In this document: piece after piece, positions 11,701 to 23,724 of the stretch
How positions within the stretch are numbered: the stretch's first letter is position 1
Layout of the letters: each line of letters opens with the position of its first letter
Assembly (NCBI RefSeq): GCF_964275005.1
Contig: NC_092685.1
Location: forward strand, 26,707,649 to 26,771,648
Direction of reading: 5' to 3'
Length of the DNA stretch: 64,000 nt
Origin: Diadema setosum
Taxonomy: Eukaryota; Echinodermata; Echinoidea; Diadematoida; Diadematidae
The notes under the pieces: model-generated
Told to the model about the DNA's origin: nothing
Seen by the model: the letters and a program-made list of their open reading frames with translations, nothing else
Databases searched by the model: none
Translations under genes and position numbers: made by a program

Positions 11701-14700
11701 ATGTCAGTGCTGATCAGCTTGAAACCGTGCAATCTCAAGAGTAAGCTCTCTCATTGGACAGCGCTTGCATTCAGCGCTTGCATTACGTTATTACGCTGCT
11801 ACATAACGGTTTCATGCCACTTGCGGTTTCTTGGCACGGGTGTAGTTCAAGCCAAGTTCAAGTGCTGGATGCAAGCACTGTCCAATGAGAGAGCTCTCTC
11901 GCGCCACTGTACACTTTGTGTGGAGCATACTTCCGGCTTAGGAGTGAATTTTACAGATATTTCAAAACGGAAAAACTAGTATAAATCATGCTTGCGTCTC
12001 CTTGACTCCACTATATGATGAGCATCTAAGTTTCCTCTCTACGAAAAAGCCAAAATCAGAAACAACAGTTTCTTAATCCGGTCAGGAACCAAAAAAGAAC
12101 TTTAGACGACAAATTCTTCCGTGAAAAGCAAGTAAAATCTACGCAAATTCAACTGATTATATAGTCATGATAAGATCCGATGTTATATACAAATTTAGTA
12201 TCAAAATAAAGATCAAAGTCTGGAGAAGAATTTACCGTGACTTGTAGCCATGACGAATGTATGTACAAGTCGCTACACTGTGAAAACCATAGCCCTATCA
12301 AAGTCTCGCAAAATCTCGCACGACGAGACACAATTTCGAACGCAAAGATCGTCAACGAGAGTGCTGAATAAATCTTGCCGGATCGGCTCATTAGCATACG
12401 TGCTGCGGACTGACTGTAACTGCGACCAGCAGCCCCATACGCATAGCGTAATGGGGCTTCGCATTGTAGCATTCAGGATCATGACAGAATTAGTATCGCG
12501 GGTAAATGTCAACTTAAAATCCAAAAATTTCTTTGATTTGAAGACTTACCAATTAAGATGAAGTATTGAAAACAGGCTTCGAACATCGTTTGGTTCTGCC
12601 AATAGTCCCTTTCTGTTCGAATTGATGACTGAATGTGACTCGGTCGAGAGGACCTTGGGAGAGCTACATACACTGGATACCATGGCCAGCGCATGCGCAC
12701 ACAAACATCGTATCCGTTCATGGATTTGAAATCTGTGTGCATGTGATGTGTTCGCATGCAGTGGCTGTAGTATTCAGTGTACTGTGTAGCTCTCCTAAGG
12801 TCCTGTCGACCGAGTCACATTCAGTCATCAATTCGAACAGAAAGGGACTATAGACAGAACCAAACGTTGCCCAAAGCCTGTTTTCAATACTTCAACTTAA
12901 TTGGTAAGTCTTCAAATTGACGAATTTATGGGATTTTAAGTTGACATTTACCCTGCGATACTAAATCTGTCATGATCCTGAATGCTACAATGCGAAGCCC
13001 GATTACGCTATGCGTATGGGACTGCTGGTCGCTAAATAAATGCGCATGGGGCTGCTGATCGCAGTTAATTGCATGATTACTAAGACATGAGAGCACTTTG
13101 GGGCGAGTAAGTCTCACAGTGTTAGTTATATGAAAGGTACTTTAACCTGAAACACAAACTAAGACAAGGAAATTCAAGGACACTTTTGAGGTACCAAAAC
13201 TTTTTATTATCTTTAATGCCAAACTTGTGGGTTGTTTTCCCCTATTGTCGAACTCATGGGCCTCATTAGTGTCAAACCCATGGGCTGTATGACTTATGGG
13301 TGTCGGTCTCGTTGGATGACCCCGTTTTGCCAGTAGGCCTACTGCCTTAGGGCGGGTACTTCAGTCTCAATGCCTAGTAATCCTTCATATCTTCATAATA
13401 ATCTTATTCTTCAGTTTTAAGATTTCGAGTGCTTTCTTAATGGCACTATAGCTGTTGAATCAATAAAAGCGAAATGCTAAACGGAACATCATCAACATCA
13501 TAGGTAAGAACTATTCTACACTGTATCTTATCGTAAGAACTGCAGGTTTAAAGCACTCTCATAAGGACAGTGGAATTTAGGCAATTTAGGCAAGTGTGGA
13601 GAAAACCTATAGGTTTGCCATCACTCACCCCCACCCCACCCCTTCCGTCTCATCTCCAACGATCACAACAACATTGAATTTAAAACGTTGGAATCGATAA
13701 TGTTTCTCCAACTCCAGTGTATTATACCTAATTGGCTTGGAAGATTTACAATGCATGCAAACGCTTACACGAACTTTGTTAAAGCATTCATTTTATACCA
13801 TGACATTGTCTTCTAGCTGTAATATCAGTGTTTCTACAACATATTCATTTTCAGTTGTGACAGTCTGAGGCGTTCCTCCTCCTTATGTACCCAAGTGTGA
13901 GACGTGTTTGTTATGTTGTTGTTGTTGTTGGTTTTTTGTTGTTTTTTTTTTGTTGTTGTTGTTGTTTTTTTTTTGGGGGGGGGGGTGATTTGTAAAACAG
14001 TTTTCACCTTGAAACAAAAATAAAAACATTACAACGTTCCAGCTCCTATGCTGATACTAAAAACTAAGTAGAACAAAGGGCACATGGATTTAGTACATCT
14101 TGATAAAAGTTTTCGGTCAAAGTTGCATTAACAGGGGGAGGAGTTAAAACTACTTCTCTCAGTGTATGTCTGGGACAAACAATTCACGTAATTCTTAATG
14201 ACGAATGTACTTGAGGTTAAGTGTTCATCATCAATACCAGGTAGAGTCACGAGGTTTTACACGTGATGAGATGACGTAATTTTTTGATCGTTATTGTACC
14301 CTTTCTCAAAGTGGTACAATCCGATCAGCTTAACGTTTGTAACCGCCATATGCTCATTCCTGGTACCACCAGTTAACATACTTTAATGTATATAATAAGG
14401 ATTTGTCTGCTTTTGTATCTTTTAAATTCGCTCATGAAGAGCTTAAGTTTCTGTCAAGCGGCGTTCAAACTGATTAATACTCACGAAATCAAACATTGCC
14501 AAAAACTATATTGATATTATACTTACCAATGATAGTCACAGAAAACGAAGTAATAACAGTAATGGCAACGAATAAGGTTCTCCGTCCTATGAGAAATCGG
14601 ACAAAACAATCAGAGCCCTACGTGAACCTATACCAAAAAAAAAAAAACAAACAAACAAACAAACAAACACGAAACAAACAAATAGACTCACTTGTGGTAG

Positions 14701-14990
14701 CTGTCGCATGCCACATCGCCAGTGTCATTGTTGTAGACATTGCCCCCTTCGTGGGTAAAGGTGTCCCAAATGCTGTCACCTTTACCGTCCTCGTTCCACG
14801 CCCCTTCGATTTGATAAGAAGACGTCGCCGAGCTCCACACGAAGTCGTCGGGAAACGTTCCGTAAAGGAACGCGTCTCTGACGGGGTCGTTGAAGCGGGT
14901 CGGGTAGACGTACTCGGGTTCTGTGTCTTCTCCGGTCACCACGGATGCGACGAATAGGAGCGCGGCGACTTTGAGGAGTTCTCCAGCCAT
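7104..14990 (-). CDS. GH1-B: lactase-like beta-glycosidase, five exons, 549 aa
   Basis: Family GH1. Exons in gene order are 14990-14692, 10510-10036, 9039-8793, 8222-7905 and 7414-7104, 1650 bp with no internal stop. The start is the ATG at 14,990, which gives a signal peptide ([18 protein letters not shown]). An in-frame ATG at 15,041 would add 17 residues and blur the signal. Catalytic motifs are intact: TFNEPW Glu about 207 and YVTENG Glu about 417, with HWDLPQ and DNFEW also present. The homologue of the third exon is split by an extra 570-bp intron (8223-8792) just before TADFFGLN. The two pieces sum to 565 bp, the same as the single exon in GH1-D. The protein ends in a hydrophobic tail finishing at the stop, as a GPI-attachment signal would. 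Intron 1 is 4.2 kb and filled by a foldback repeat. Confidence 0.88.
7609..7672. repeat. TCTA microsatellite in GH1-B intron 4
   Basis: Tandem TCTA/CTAC tetranucleotide units inside the intron 7415-7904. Confidence 0.85.
8680..8724. repeat. CA microsatellite in the extra intron of GH1-B
   Basis: About 22 CA units with one interruption, inside the GH1-B-specific intron 8223-8792. Confidence 0.9.
10820..10930 (+). repeat. tRNA-like (SINE-type) fragment, weak
   Basis: An A-box-like TGGCTAAATGGATAAAG is followed about 80 bp downstream by a B-box-like GGTTCGAGCTC. The spacing is too long for a real tRNA and no cloverleaf can be drawn, so a decayed tRNA-derived SINE head is the likeliest reading. 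It abuts the left arm of the foldback repeat. Confidence 0.35.
10931..13335. mobile_element. 2.4-kb foldback-type inverted repeat in GH1-B intron 1
   Basis: Long arms face each other. The left arm includes AAAGATAATAAAAAGTTTTG near 11,045 and TGTTTCAGGTTAAAGTAC near 11,105. Their reverse complements lie at about 13,195 and 13,135. A second, inner palindrome is centred near 12,735: GACTCGGTCGAGAGGACCTT on the left is answered by GTCCTGTCGACCGAGTC on the right. No transposase frame is present. The segment 11,180-12,390 has no matching partner arm and looks like an insertion or unique core with its own hairpins. It is probably a Foldback-like or composite MITE cluster. Confidence 0.7.
11740..11912. 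repeat. Hairpin repeat nested in the foldback core
   Basis: CTCTCTCATTGGACAG near 11,747 is matched by the inverted CTGTCCAATGAGAGAG near 11,878, enclosing a related GTTTCATGCCACTTGCGG stretch. A direct repeat TTAATCCGGTCAGGAACC occurs at about 11,668 and 12,074 around it. It looks like a small palindromic element inserted in the larger inverted repeat. Confidence 0.55.
13336..14691. other. Remainder of GH1-B intron 1
   Basis: AT-rich intron sequence with a GTT/poly-T/poly-G run at about 13,915-13,985 and an AAAC run at 14,640-14,675. No gene or defined transposon seen. Confidence 0.5.
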
Positions 14991-17269
14991 GGTTTTCAAC
15001 GTGGCTGTACAGCCCAAGGACACTTGTGAAGTAGATTGCACGAAATCTTTAACGGGTTACAGACTTGTGAATATAGGCCTACTACGTTGTATACATAGTC
15101 TCCTGCTTTCCTCGAGAAAAAAAAAAACAAAATCACCAGAAACGTACAGGCTGCCGTACGTGTTTGCCATGCAAACGTTGGATTATGCAATTCTGGTTAG
15201 CCATCTTAGTTTCCATGGTATTCACGAGACCTAGACATTGAGCGGCTTATCGCGCTGACCGTCATCCAGCCTTCTCGTAATCGAGAAGCATTTTTAGTGT
15301 CGTTGTCGCATGGTGTATGAGAGCGCTGTCAAGTCAGCCTTTATGCTATAGCTCTAATTGTATGAAATTTCTATAAATGAGTGAGTGAAATAACATATAT
15401 CATCTAATCAATCTGCATCTAACCATAAATATGTGACGCATTATGAGCAAAATAAAAAAGAGATAGATAAACTCTCAAATCCTCAAATTTGTAGAATAAC
15501 AGCTGCTTACCAGAAGTGCTTTATCAACACATAACCATCTCGACTAAGAGATTTTATTCCACTCACTTATACCCCCACTCCTGTGGGCACTCCTCCCCTA
15601 AAAAAGCAAAGTAACATTAAAAAAAAAAAAAAAACGAACTTGGCCGGTGTTGAGCTCTTCGAATCCAGAAGCTGTATTTCGACTGGGCACGATGCATGTA
15701 CGACTTGAAGCAAAGCGCATTCCGTTCATGAAATTATTTGCTGGAGTATGACTAATCATCCAGGGTGTACATCGAATAGTCACAACTAACTTTGCATTGA
15801 TACGCCTCGACTGATGTTTGGTGTTTGTCAAAGTCAAACGCTCACTTTACGGACTATATTAACGTTCATTACTCTCATGACTCAACTAGGAGAAATATAA
15901 CTGTGATGTCACATTAGGTGTATCAAATAGAACTGAAATGCACACCCTGGACATTGATGTATTCAGATTTACGGGTTTTTCTTCTTCTCAGGGACACTAA
16001 ATTTAGTAACAAGCTATCACTTGCATGCACTTTGCATGCATTGGTTGCTATGTTGTGTAATCCTCAGACAAGATTTCTGGACGTCAGGAAAAGTCTTCGT
16101 TACCAATTAAGGATGTATTAAGTCTTCATATCGATTATTAATGCATAGTGTATTGGTACAATGCCATCACTTAGAAAGGTCAGTATACGGGAACTAGTTA
16201 TTGAGCATATGCATCAACCCCCCCCCCCCCCATAAAAAGAAAGAATATACTTTTTATAGCTAAATGACGCAATAAAATCAAGACTCCGATGATGTCATGA
16301 CGATAATGGGCCAATCTCTTCCTCTCTCTCTTTCTCTCTCTCTATCTATCTATCTATCTATCTATCCCTCTATCTATACAATACGTCATGTATATCTCTC
16401 TGTCCATCTATTTATCTATCTATCTATTTATATGTATTTATCTATTGAATTATCTCTCAATCCCCTCGCTTATCCATCTCACTATCTCCCTCTGTCTATA
16501 ATCTCCTCCTTCTCTCTCTGTTAATTGTGTATGTAAATACGGACTATTGTCACCCAAATATAGTAAGCCCTTTTTCAAACTTTTCTTCTCTCCTCGTTAA
16601 GAAACAATAATTTCTAAACGCTGGAGCTGTTCTCCTGCATGCAGTTGTAAAGAAATATATGCCTATTGAAAAGTGGGCATGGGTTTACGCCGGTAAAATT
16701 CTGAATTGATCAATAATGATGGCCAGTGTGACAGTTGTGACAATTTTATTGTATAAATGTAGTTGTTTCTTAGATATTACACAGGGTCGCCAAAAGAACT
16801 AAAAAATTAGATAAAAGAGGGGTGAGGGTCTTTTTTTATATGTTACATACATCGTCGTTTTCTCCGTATGATGCTCTATTGATTGATATTCATAATCCTA
16901 TAAGAGCACGAAAATGGATTTGGGGCTTTCCTCTTGACCTGTTAGTCGGGGGTTGTTATTGTCCCGATTTTATTGAGGCAGGTCATGCCAAGCCGTCTAT
17001 CTGCTTTCCACTATTAAGAAGTATCCGGAGGACAAGCCCTATCTAAGTTTGAGGATTAACGCGGCTTAACTCGATCACAACCTTTATCATCTCAACCTGA
17101 GTGATATTTGCTCTCAGAATGATCAGTCTCTTCCACACCCCAAAATAAGGTACTCTAATGCATGTGTCGGCAAAGAAGACATCCCGAGCAAAGTGCCGCA
17201 AATCTAAACAAACTCTACGACATTTTCGCTACATGAGAATGCTTTAACTAAAGTCAACATCAGAAAGGG
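14991..17269. other. Divergent intergenic region between GH1-B and GH1-C
   Basis: B runs leftward and C rightward from here, so both promoters should lie in this 2.3 kb. Contents seen: a poly-A run near 15,620, a poly-C run at 16,218-16,231 and a TCTC/TCTA microsatellite at about 16,320-16,500. No TATA box or shared operator-like motif could be assigned, and no other gene was recognised. Confidence 0.55.
16320..16505. repeat. TCTC/TCTA microsatellite
   Basis: Long imperfect run of CTCT and TCTA units about 0.8 kb upstream of the GH1-C start codon. The Leu/Ser/Tyr-rich open frame across it is an artefact of the repeat. Confidence 0.85.
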
Positions 17270-17848
17270 ATGTTTGCATGTATCAGCATGAGGACTTCGG
17301 CATCGCTATTGGTTCCTGTTCTCCTGATCGTCGTTGGCACGTCGACGGCAGCCGAGCCGGAGTTCGTCTACCCCGATGTCTTCAACGACACGGAGCGAGA
17401 CGCATTCCTGTACGGCACCTTCCCCGATGACTTCTTGTGGAGCACGTCGACGGCCGCCTACCAGATCGAAGGCGGCTGGGACGCCGACGGGAAGGGGCCG
17501 AGTATCTGGGACACCTTCACACACGAACCGGGAAACATCGCTAACAACGGCACGGGTGATGTTACCTGCGACAGCTACCACAAGTAGGCCCATGAATTGA
17601 TTTGAATTAGTTTGATTGTCATCTTCATTCAAAACATAGTCAATCTATCTAATGGCTTATAGAACGCAGTATGAGATCATTTTCTAACATGAAGGGCATG
17701 AGATGTTGCCCTGTTGATCTTATGAAGTCGTCTGGTAATTGGTGAATAGAATTGTCCTTTATTATTATTCGTATGTTTTGTGTTTGTGCGTTTTTTTGTC
17801 TGTATGTCCATCTGTCCTGTTTCATGTGTCTTCGTGACAACGACGTCA

Positions 17849-17888
<40 letters not shown>

Positions 17889-19698
17889 TTTTTTGGGGGG
17901 GGGGGGGTTGCTCTCTTTGCTATGTAGTTCGCTTAGTTATTGTGTTTATCGATCGTGAAGTAGACAGCCTTGAGGTTGAAAATTACTGGTGCTCCTAAAC
18001 ACCATCTCGTCATCACGAATACCATAATGACACTCAGATTATTCCCTTAGAGAATGTATGACACAATAATGTTCTTTGCCAAAATTCGAGTGATATGACG
18101 CCAATTAATAGAGTAGCACCTCATTCCGTTGTCGATCTGTTGTAATTTTTCAAGGTACATGGATGACGTCGCCATCATGACGGCGATGGGTCTCAAGTAC
18201 TACCGCTTCTCCATCTCCTGGTCTCGCATCCTGCCAGATGGCACCACCAACTACATCAACGAAGCCGGCATCGCTTACTACAACAACCTCATCAACGCCA
18301 TGAGAGACGCCGGCATCGTCCCGATGGTCACGCTCTATCACTGGGATCTCCCCCAGGCCCTCCAGGACGTCGGCGGGTGGACCAACGAGTCCGTGATCGA
18401 GCACTACAATCGCTACGCTGACCTGTGCTTCCAGAGATTTGGCGATCGAGTGAAGCTATGGATAACTTTCAACGAACCGTGGGTGGTGACCATGCTGGGA
18501 CATGGAAACGGAGATTTTGCGCCTGGGATTGAGGGCGACGGTACAATTACGTACATCGTCGCTCATACGATCATCAAAGCTCACGCCCGTGCGTATCACA
18601 CGTACAATGACACTTACCGTAGGATACAGGTACGCAATTAACAAACTTGGTCGTATATTTTTACCACACTCACTTGAAGTTCAATCGTTAAGATCAATAT
18701 CGAATAAACTGATAAATATATCCATTCTAACAATAATATATGATAAAACATCTTCCCAGCCGTCAAAGAATCCTGCTGTACTTTTGTGTAATACTGTAAA
18801 CTTCAGCACACACTAGCTGTTGTGTCCACTGCAAAAATGTCCCACCAATCATTATCATAAATGTGCTAAGAACCTTTAAAAATTCATAAATTTACAATTT
18901 TTTTAAAACTTCTCTTAACAGAGCATAAGAATTATTGACTCTCTGATGAATTTTCATCGAATTGTGTTTCAGGGAGGAGAAATTGGAATCACTCTAAACT
19001 CCGACTTCTACGAGCCGTTTAATCGTAGCGTCCCATCTCATGTCGAAGCTGCCGATCGCGCCTTCCAGTTCTACCTTGGCTGGTTCGCTCACCCGATCTT
19101 CCTCAACGGTGACTACCCGGAGGTCATGAAGTACAAGGTTGCCCAGAAGAGCGCCTTCCAATCGCAGTTCAACGAGTCCCGACTGCCCGAGTTTACCGAG
19201 GAGGAAAAAGCATACATCGTCCACACCGCCGACTTTTTCGGTTTGAACACGTACACCAGCAGCCTCGTCCTTCCCGTGCCCGAGCTCAACGTCTCCTTGC
19301 CCGTCAGCTACTGGCTGGACCAGGACGTTCTCCCTTTCAAGGACCAGAGTTGGCCCTACACCGCCCACCAGGGCTTCAGGATCGTACCCTGGGGCATCCG
19401 CAGGCTCCTGGCCTGGATTTACAATGAGTACAATGTCCCCGTCTACGTCACTGAGAATGGCATGGCAACAACCGACACTGATGACCTCGACGATGAGGAA
19501 AGAGTCAAATACCTTCGTTCCTACACAAACGAAGTTCTCAAAGGTAACTTATTGTTACTGATCGATCCAGCTTTGTCACAACTATGTCTCAAAATAAGAC
19601 CGACTAGATTATGTGCACGTCCATCGAATTCATTCATTCATTCAATTGCCATTCATTTATTTCCATCTCCGACAATAACATATAACTATGTGGATTTT

Positions 19699-19756
<58 letters not shown>

Positions 19757-20430
19757 AAATAAGCGCATATATTGACATAAGTGAATATTGTCTGGATTAT
19801 GACGAGATCAGTATAAACTGCACACAGGTAAAAATACATGAAATACGACACTTCTCATGACATATTCCGACGCTCAATAATCTGCGTTTTGTGCTTTGTA
19901 GAAATTGACCTTCATTTGCAAAGAAGTGAACATACAAAAGTAATGGAACATACAAATTACCATTTTTTTTTTTTAGATATCATAGAGGTGTTGTCCTCCT
20001 CAACGTCTTTGCTACAGAATTTCCCTGATTTATCAGGATTTCACTCTCATTTGTTCTGTTCACAATAAATACAAATATGTAAATACATTTCCGTTTTCTC
20101 ACAGCTTACTTACTCGACGGCGTCGACGTCAGGGGCTACGTCGCCTGGACGCTCATGGACAACTTCGAGTGGGCAGTCGGTTTCACAGAACGATTCGGAC
20201 TCCACTACATCGACTTCAATGACCCCGAGCGAACTCGCATCCCAAAGAAGTCGGCGAGTTTCTTCGCCGAAGTCATTAGGAACAATGGCTACCCGGAAAC
20301 GACCTCGACACAAGCACAAACAGAAGCTTATCCGTCCACCACTGCGGACAGCTCGAGTGTCCACCGAGTCACGTGCTACGCTCTATTGATGTCAATTTTC
20401 ATCAGTCTTTTTTATTCTATTTGTAATTGA
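17270..20430 (+). CDS. GH1-C: lactase-like beta-glycosidase, four exons, 561 aa
   Basis: Family GH1. Exons 17270-17583, 18155-18629, 18973-19543 and 20105-20430 total 1686 bp, open throughout, with phases 2, 0 and 1. An ATG at 17,288 gives a cleaner signal peptide ([16 protein letters not shown]) and may be the true start. Motifs: YQIEGGW, HWDLPQ, TFNEPW (acid/base Glu about 212), YVTENG (nucleophile Glu about 424) and DNFEW. The mature part of exon 1 and the first half of exon 2 are about 97% identical in DNA to GH1-A, including about 20 bp of intron before exon 2. Exon 4 and the signal peptides differ much more. The C-terminus is hydrophobic to the last residues (ending FYSICN), as expected of a GPI-attachment signal. 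The probable product is a surface-tethered beta-glycosidase of unknown substrate. Confidence 0.9.
17848..17907. repeat. Compound TA/T/G simple repeat in GH1-C intron 1
   Basis: A TA run, then a run of T, then a run of G, contiguous in the intron 17584-18154. Confidence 0.9.
19700..19753. repeat. TG microsatellite in GH1-C intron 3
   Basis: About 27 TG units about 160 bp downstream of exon 3 of GH1-C. The Val/Cys-rich extension of the exon 3 frame across it is not coding, because the frame leaves a good donor (AAAG|GTAACT) at 19,543. Confidence 0.9.
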
Positions 20431-21624
20431 AGTCAGATTGGTCGATGTAGATATTTGAGATAGGGCCATACAATGTTTTTTTTTTTTTTTTTTTTTTTTT
20501 GCATATCATACTGCAAGTTACCCTATCGACGAATCGTATGAAAATTATTTTAAAACACCTAAAAATCACGTTTCTTCTTAAACAGAATTAAACAGAATAT
20601 ATATTAGTAATTACTCACAACGACTGGTTTTGTTTTGCTTCCCTTTATTATCGTTTCCTAATTCCAAATGTTTTTAACACTTTTAACACAAATACTGTTA
20701 TGCTCTGTCCACAGTCTGTCCATAGAGCATTTGCGTATAGGTACACTATGAAATGCTTCCAAGTTTATTATACAAGACACAATGGAAAGATATAACCATA
20801 TAAGAGTATTATTTGCTGATGAGATTGGTACATGTAATGTTTTAAGGTTGTCTACGCGTTGAATCTGCATACTTTTTTTTTACACATATTTGAAAGTTTT
20901 TTCCTCTTTGTTTTTATTAACGTATGGATACACGCTGTACATGGTTAAACATTTTTCAAACAAACACACAGATGAGTATTTACAAAATGTACGTGCATGT
21001 ATCACCTTTCAAGAGAACAGTATTAACGTATATCAACACATGATGCAGTTATTCAAATAAGTTCAATGTATTAAGAGGCATCCGGTTCATTACAAACACA
21101 TTAAAAAAAAGGACCTATAAGCAACAGTTAAGATTAATAAGGCCCTAAACTGGAAGGTCAGTCGAAAAGGACCATTTCTTAAAATGGCAATCAAGCTTGT
21201 TTTTCTTCTCAGCTAAAGTAAAGTTTTTAGTATGTTTTTTTTTTCTTCTTCTTCTTCTCATGGCGGCAAGTCACACTGTGCCAGAAAAAAAGAAAGAAAG
21301 AAAGAAGAGATCTCTACTGTATTGGTCATGACATTGTAAAAAAAAAAACAAAACAAAAAAAAAAACAACAACAACAACAACACACAAACATTCTAGTAAA
21401 TGTATAAAATATATTTCAATCTCTGTTCTTCCGGTTCTTCTCTCCCTCTTTCACTACCTTCTCGATCTCCTTGGGTGTTTATGAGATATCAAGAAGGAAG
21501 TGAAAGAAATGCTTGTCTCTCGGGTCTATCCTTGCCTGAGGTTGCTTTGAAAAATCGAGGAGAGTTCAAGATTGCACTGAGATTATGTTACCAATATACC
21601 GTTACATTTTTACTTTGAGTGGAC

Positions 21625-21673
<49 letters not shown>

Positions 21674-23724
21674 GAAAACAAACAGAGAAAAACTAACCAG
21701 AAACTATTTCAAACGAATAATGAATAGTGAAAACTTTGAGCAAAGAACTTTGCTCAAATGTTTCAATATATATATTTCTTATCAATTCTAACACTACAGT
21801 TGGGATGTATAGTGCCCCCGTCTAAATCCATATTAATTTGTGGTAAACGCTTACGATGAATCTAAAAAATTAACAACTCTGTTATGAATTCATTATTAAA
21901 AAAAAAATGTTTGCAAAAATTGTTAAAACAAAATTAGGGCGATAATCATTTAATTCTCTTGGATCACATTTTATACATAGGGGTTACGCAAGCTATTTTC
22001 ATCTGATCAGGCACTAAACCAGTCAACGTACTACGATTAAATATTCTAGACAAAGTATAAGAAATTATTGATAAATGAATGACTTAAATAAATGTGTGTG
22101 TGTGTATCTGTCTGTCTGTGTGTCTGAGTGTACATACTTTGATGTTTGAACGTGGTTACAAAACGAGTTAATCTGTAAGCCTACAAACATGTCTTATCAT
22201 AAAGAAATGTTGACAAGCAATCCCCTTGCTATGGATGGGTAAATCCAAGGAGATGCCTCTTTGGTAAATCGCAGGGTGTTAATACTTTACTGAAAGACAT
22301 CACAGACAGATACCACCCAATCACGATCGGCCGAATAGGATTTAAGATACCACTGGATCAACAAAAGTCACCAGTTTTTCTATGTGTGTGTGCGTGTGTT
22401 TTGAAGATAGGTGGTGAGGTAGAAGGGTCACTTTAATTCAGCGCACTTTGCGCCTTACATAACAAACACATTTTGTAATTTGCACGCGCTTTAGTTTCCT
22501 GACTGTAATAGCTTTTCTTCTGACATGTTTAGAACCACGTGTTATAAACAGAGTTCAAAAATAATTTTCTTTGATATTATGACGTTATAAATTTTGACGG
22601 AGGCTTACATACAGTGACAGAGAAGGTTATAATTGTTATGCTTTTATGTAGAAGGGGATTTGATAAATTGACGCATGGTATGCCTGTGAAAGATATTATG
22701 ACATCATTCTTTGAAGTCTTTCTATCCTTTTTTTAAAGAAGTACGCGTGGGAAAAGATCCCCGAATTCAGCTTCACAATGTGTATATTGCGATGAAAAGG
22801 AAATGAAAAAAAAAAAAACCCGAGATGAATACGAACACAAGACAAATATTAAGTAAAGATTTGTAGCATTCGTTTGGAAAATGGGTGATAAAAAGAAATA
22901 AATTACTGAATCGATTTATAGTCTTTTTTATAGGCAAAAGATTGAAATAACTGACAAACTTTAGCTAAAAAGACGTGTGAAAGAGAACAAATAACATACC
23001 TGCCTAAAGTTTCATCGGGAAAAGAAATAGTGGAGATGTAACTGCTGAGGAAATAACAAAATTTAACAGTATTTCCTTCAGCGTTTAGCATCACTGTGTT
23101 ATAACGAGGAGTTGATATAAGTATATTATACTCCACCACTGGCATTAGGACGTTACAGAGAAACTCTCATAACATATCCAGGAAGACTATAAACACGTAA
23201 AGATGAAAAGACATTTTGGAAACACAATTCAGGAAGAGAACAAATTGGATATAGTAATGATGATATTCATTTCGTTCTCTTTTTACACTTACGCTTATTT
23301 ACCAAGGGATAAAAAAGGCACGTGGAGCTCAATGCGACACAGTACTGTGCTTATTTCTTTATTTTCATGAAACAATCGGCTGATAGCTCTGAAGATCAGT
23401 TACGAAACTCCTTCTAATCCTTCAATGTATACATGCATCAGGAGGTTACTGATTACTGTATACTCGAAAGCTCAGTGATGATCACTGAAATCTTTGTACC
23501 CTTACAACTCCCTTGACTCAACAGAATCCATTACGGGAGTTACGCTATAGTAGCACAGATTGAGGAAAGATAAGGAAATCATAAAGGATAGGCCTCGACT
23601 GGATTCAGCTCCCAGTCCACTAGCCACCTCTTGCCGAAAAGTTGAGTGCTGGAGCAAGAGGCTGATTGTAAGGTTTACGCCTCATTTTCCCCATTAAAAC
23701 CACTGAAAGTAGGATAATAGCACG
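20431..23724. other. Intergenic between GH1-C and GH1-D
   Basis: The 3' flank of C and promoter region of D. AT-rich, with a poly-T run at 20,475-20,500, a TA microsatellite at 21,630-21,671 and a short TG/TCTG patch near 22,095-22,130. No gene or bounded transposon recognised. The short open frames have no family resemblance. Confidence 0.5.

Noticed and set aside
16297-16524. Leu/Ser/Tyr-rich frame over the TCTC/TCTA run
   Set aside because: Periodic microsatellite translated in frame, not a gene.
19544-19755. Extension of GH1-C exon 3 into a Val/Cys-rich tail
   Set aside because: A donor at AAAG|GTAACT and the phase-matched next exon at 20,105 show that this is intron.
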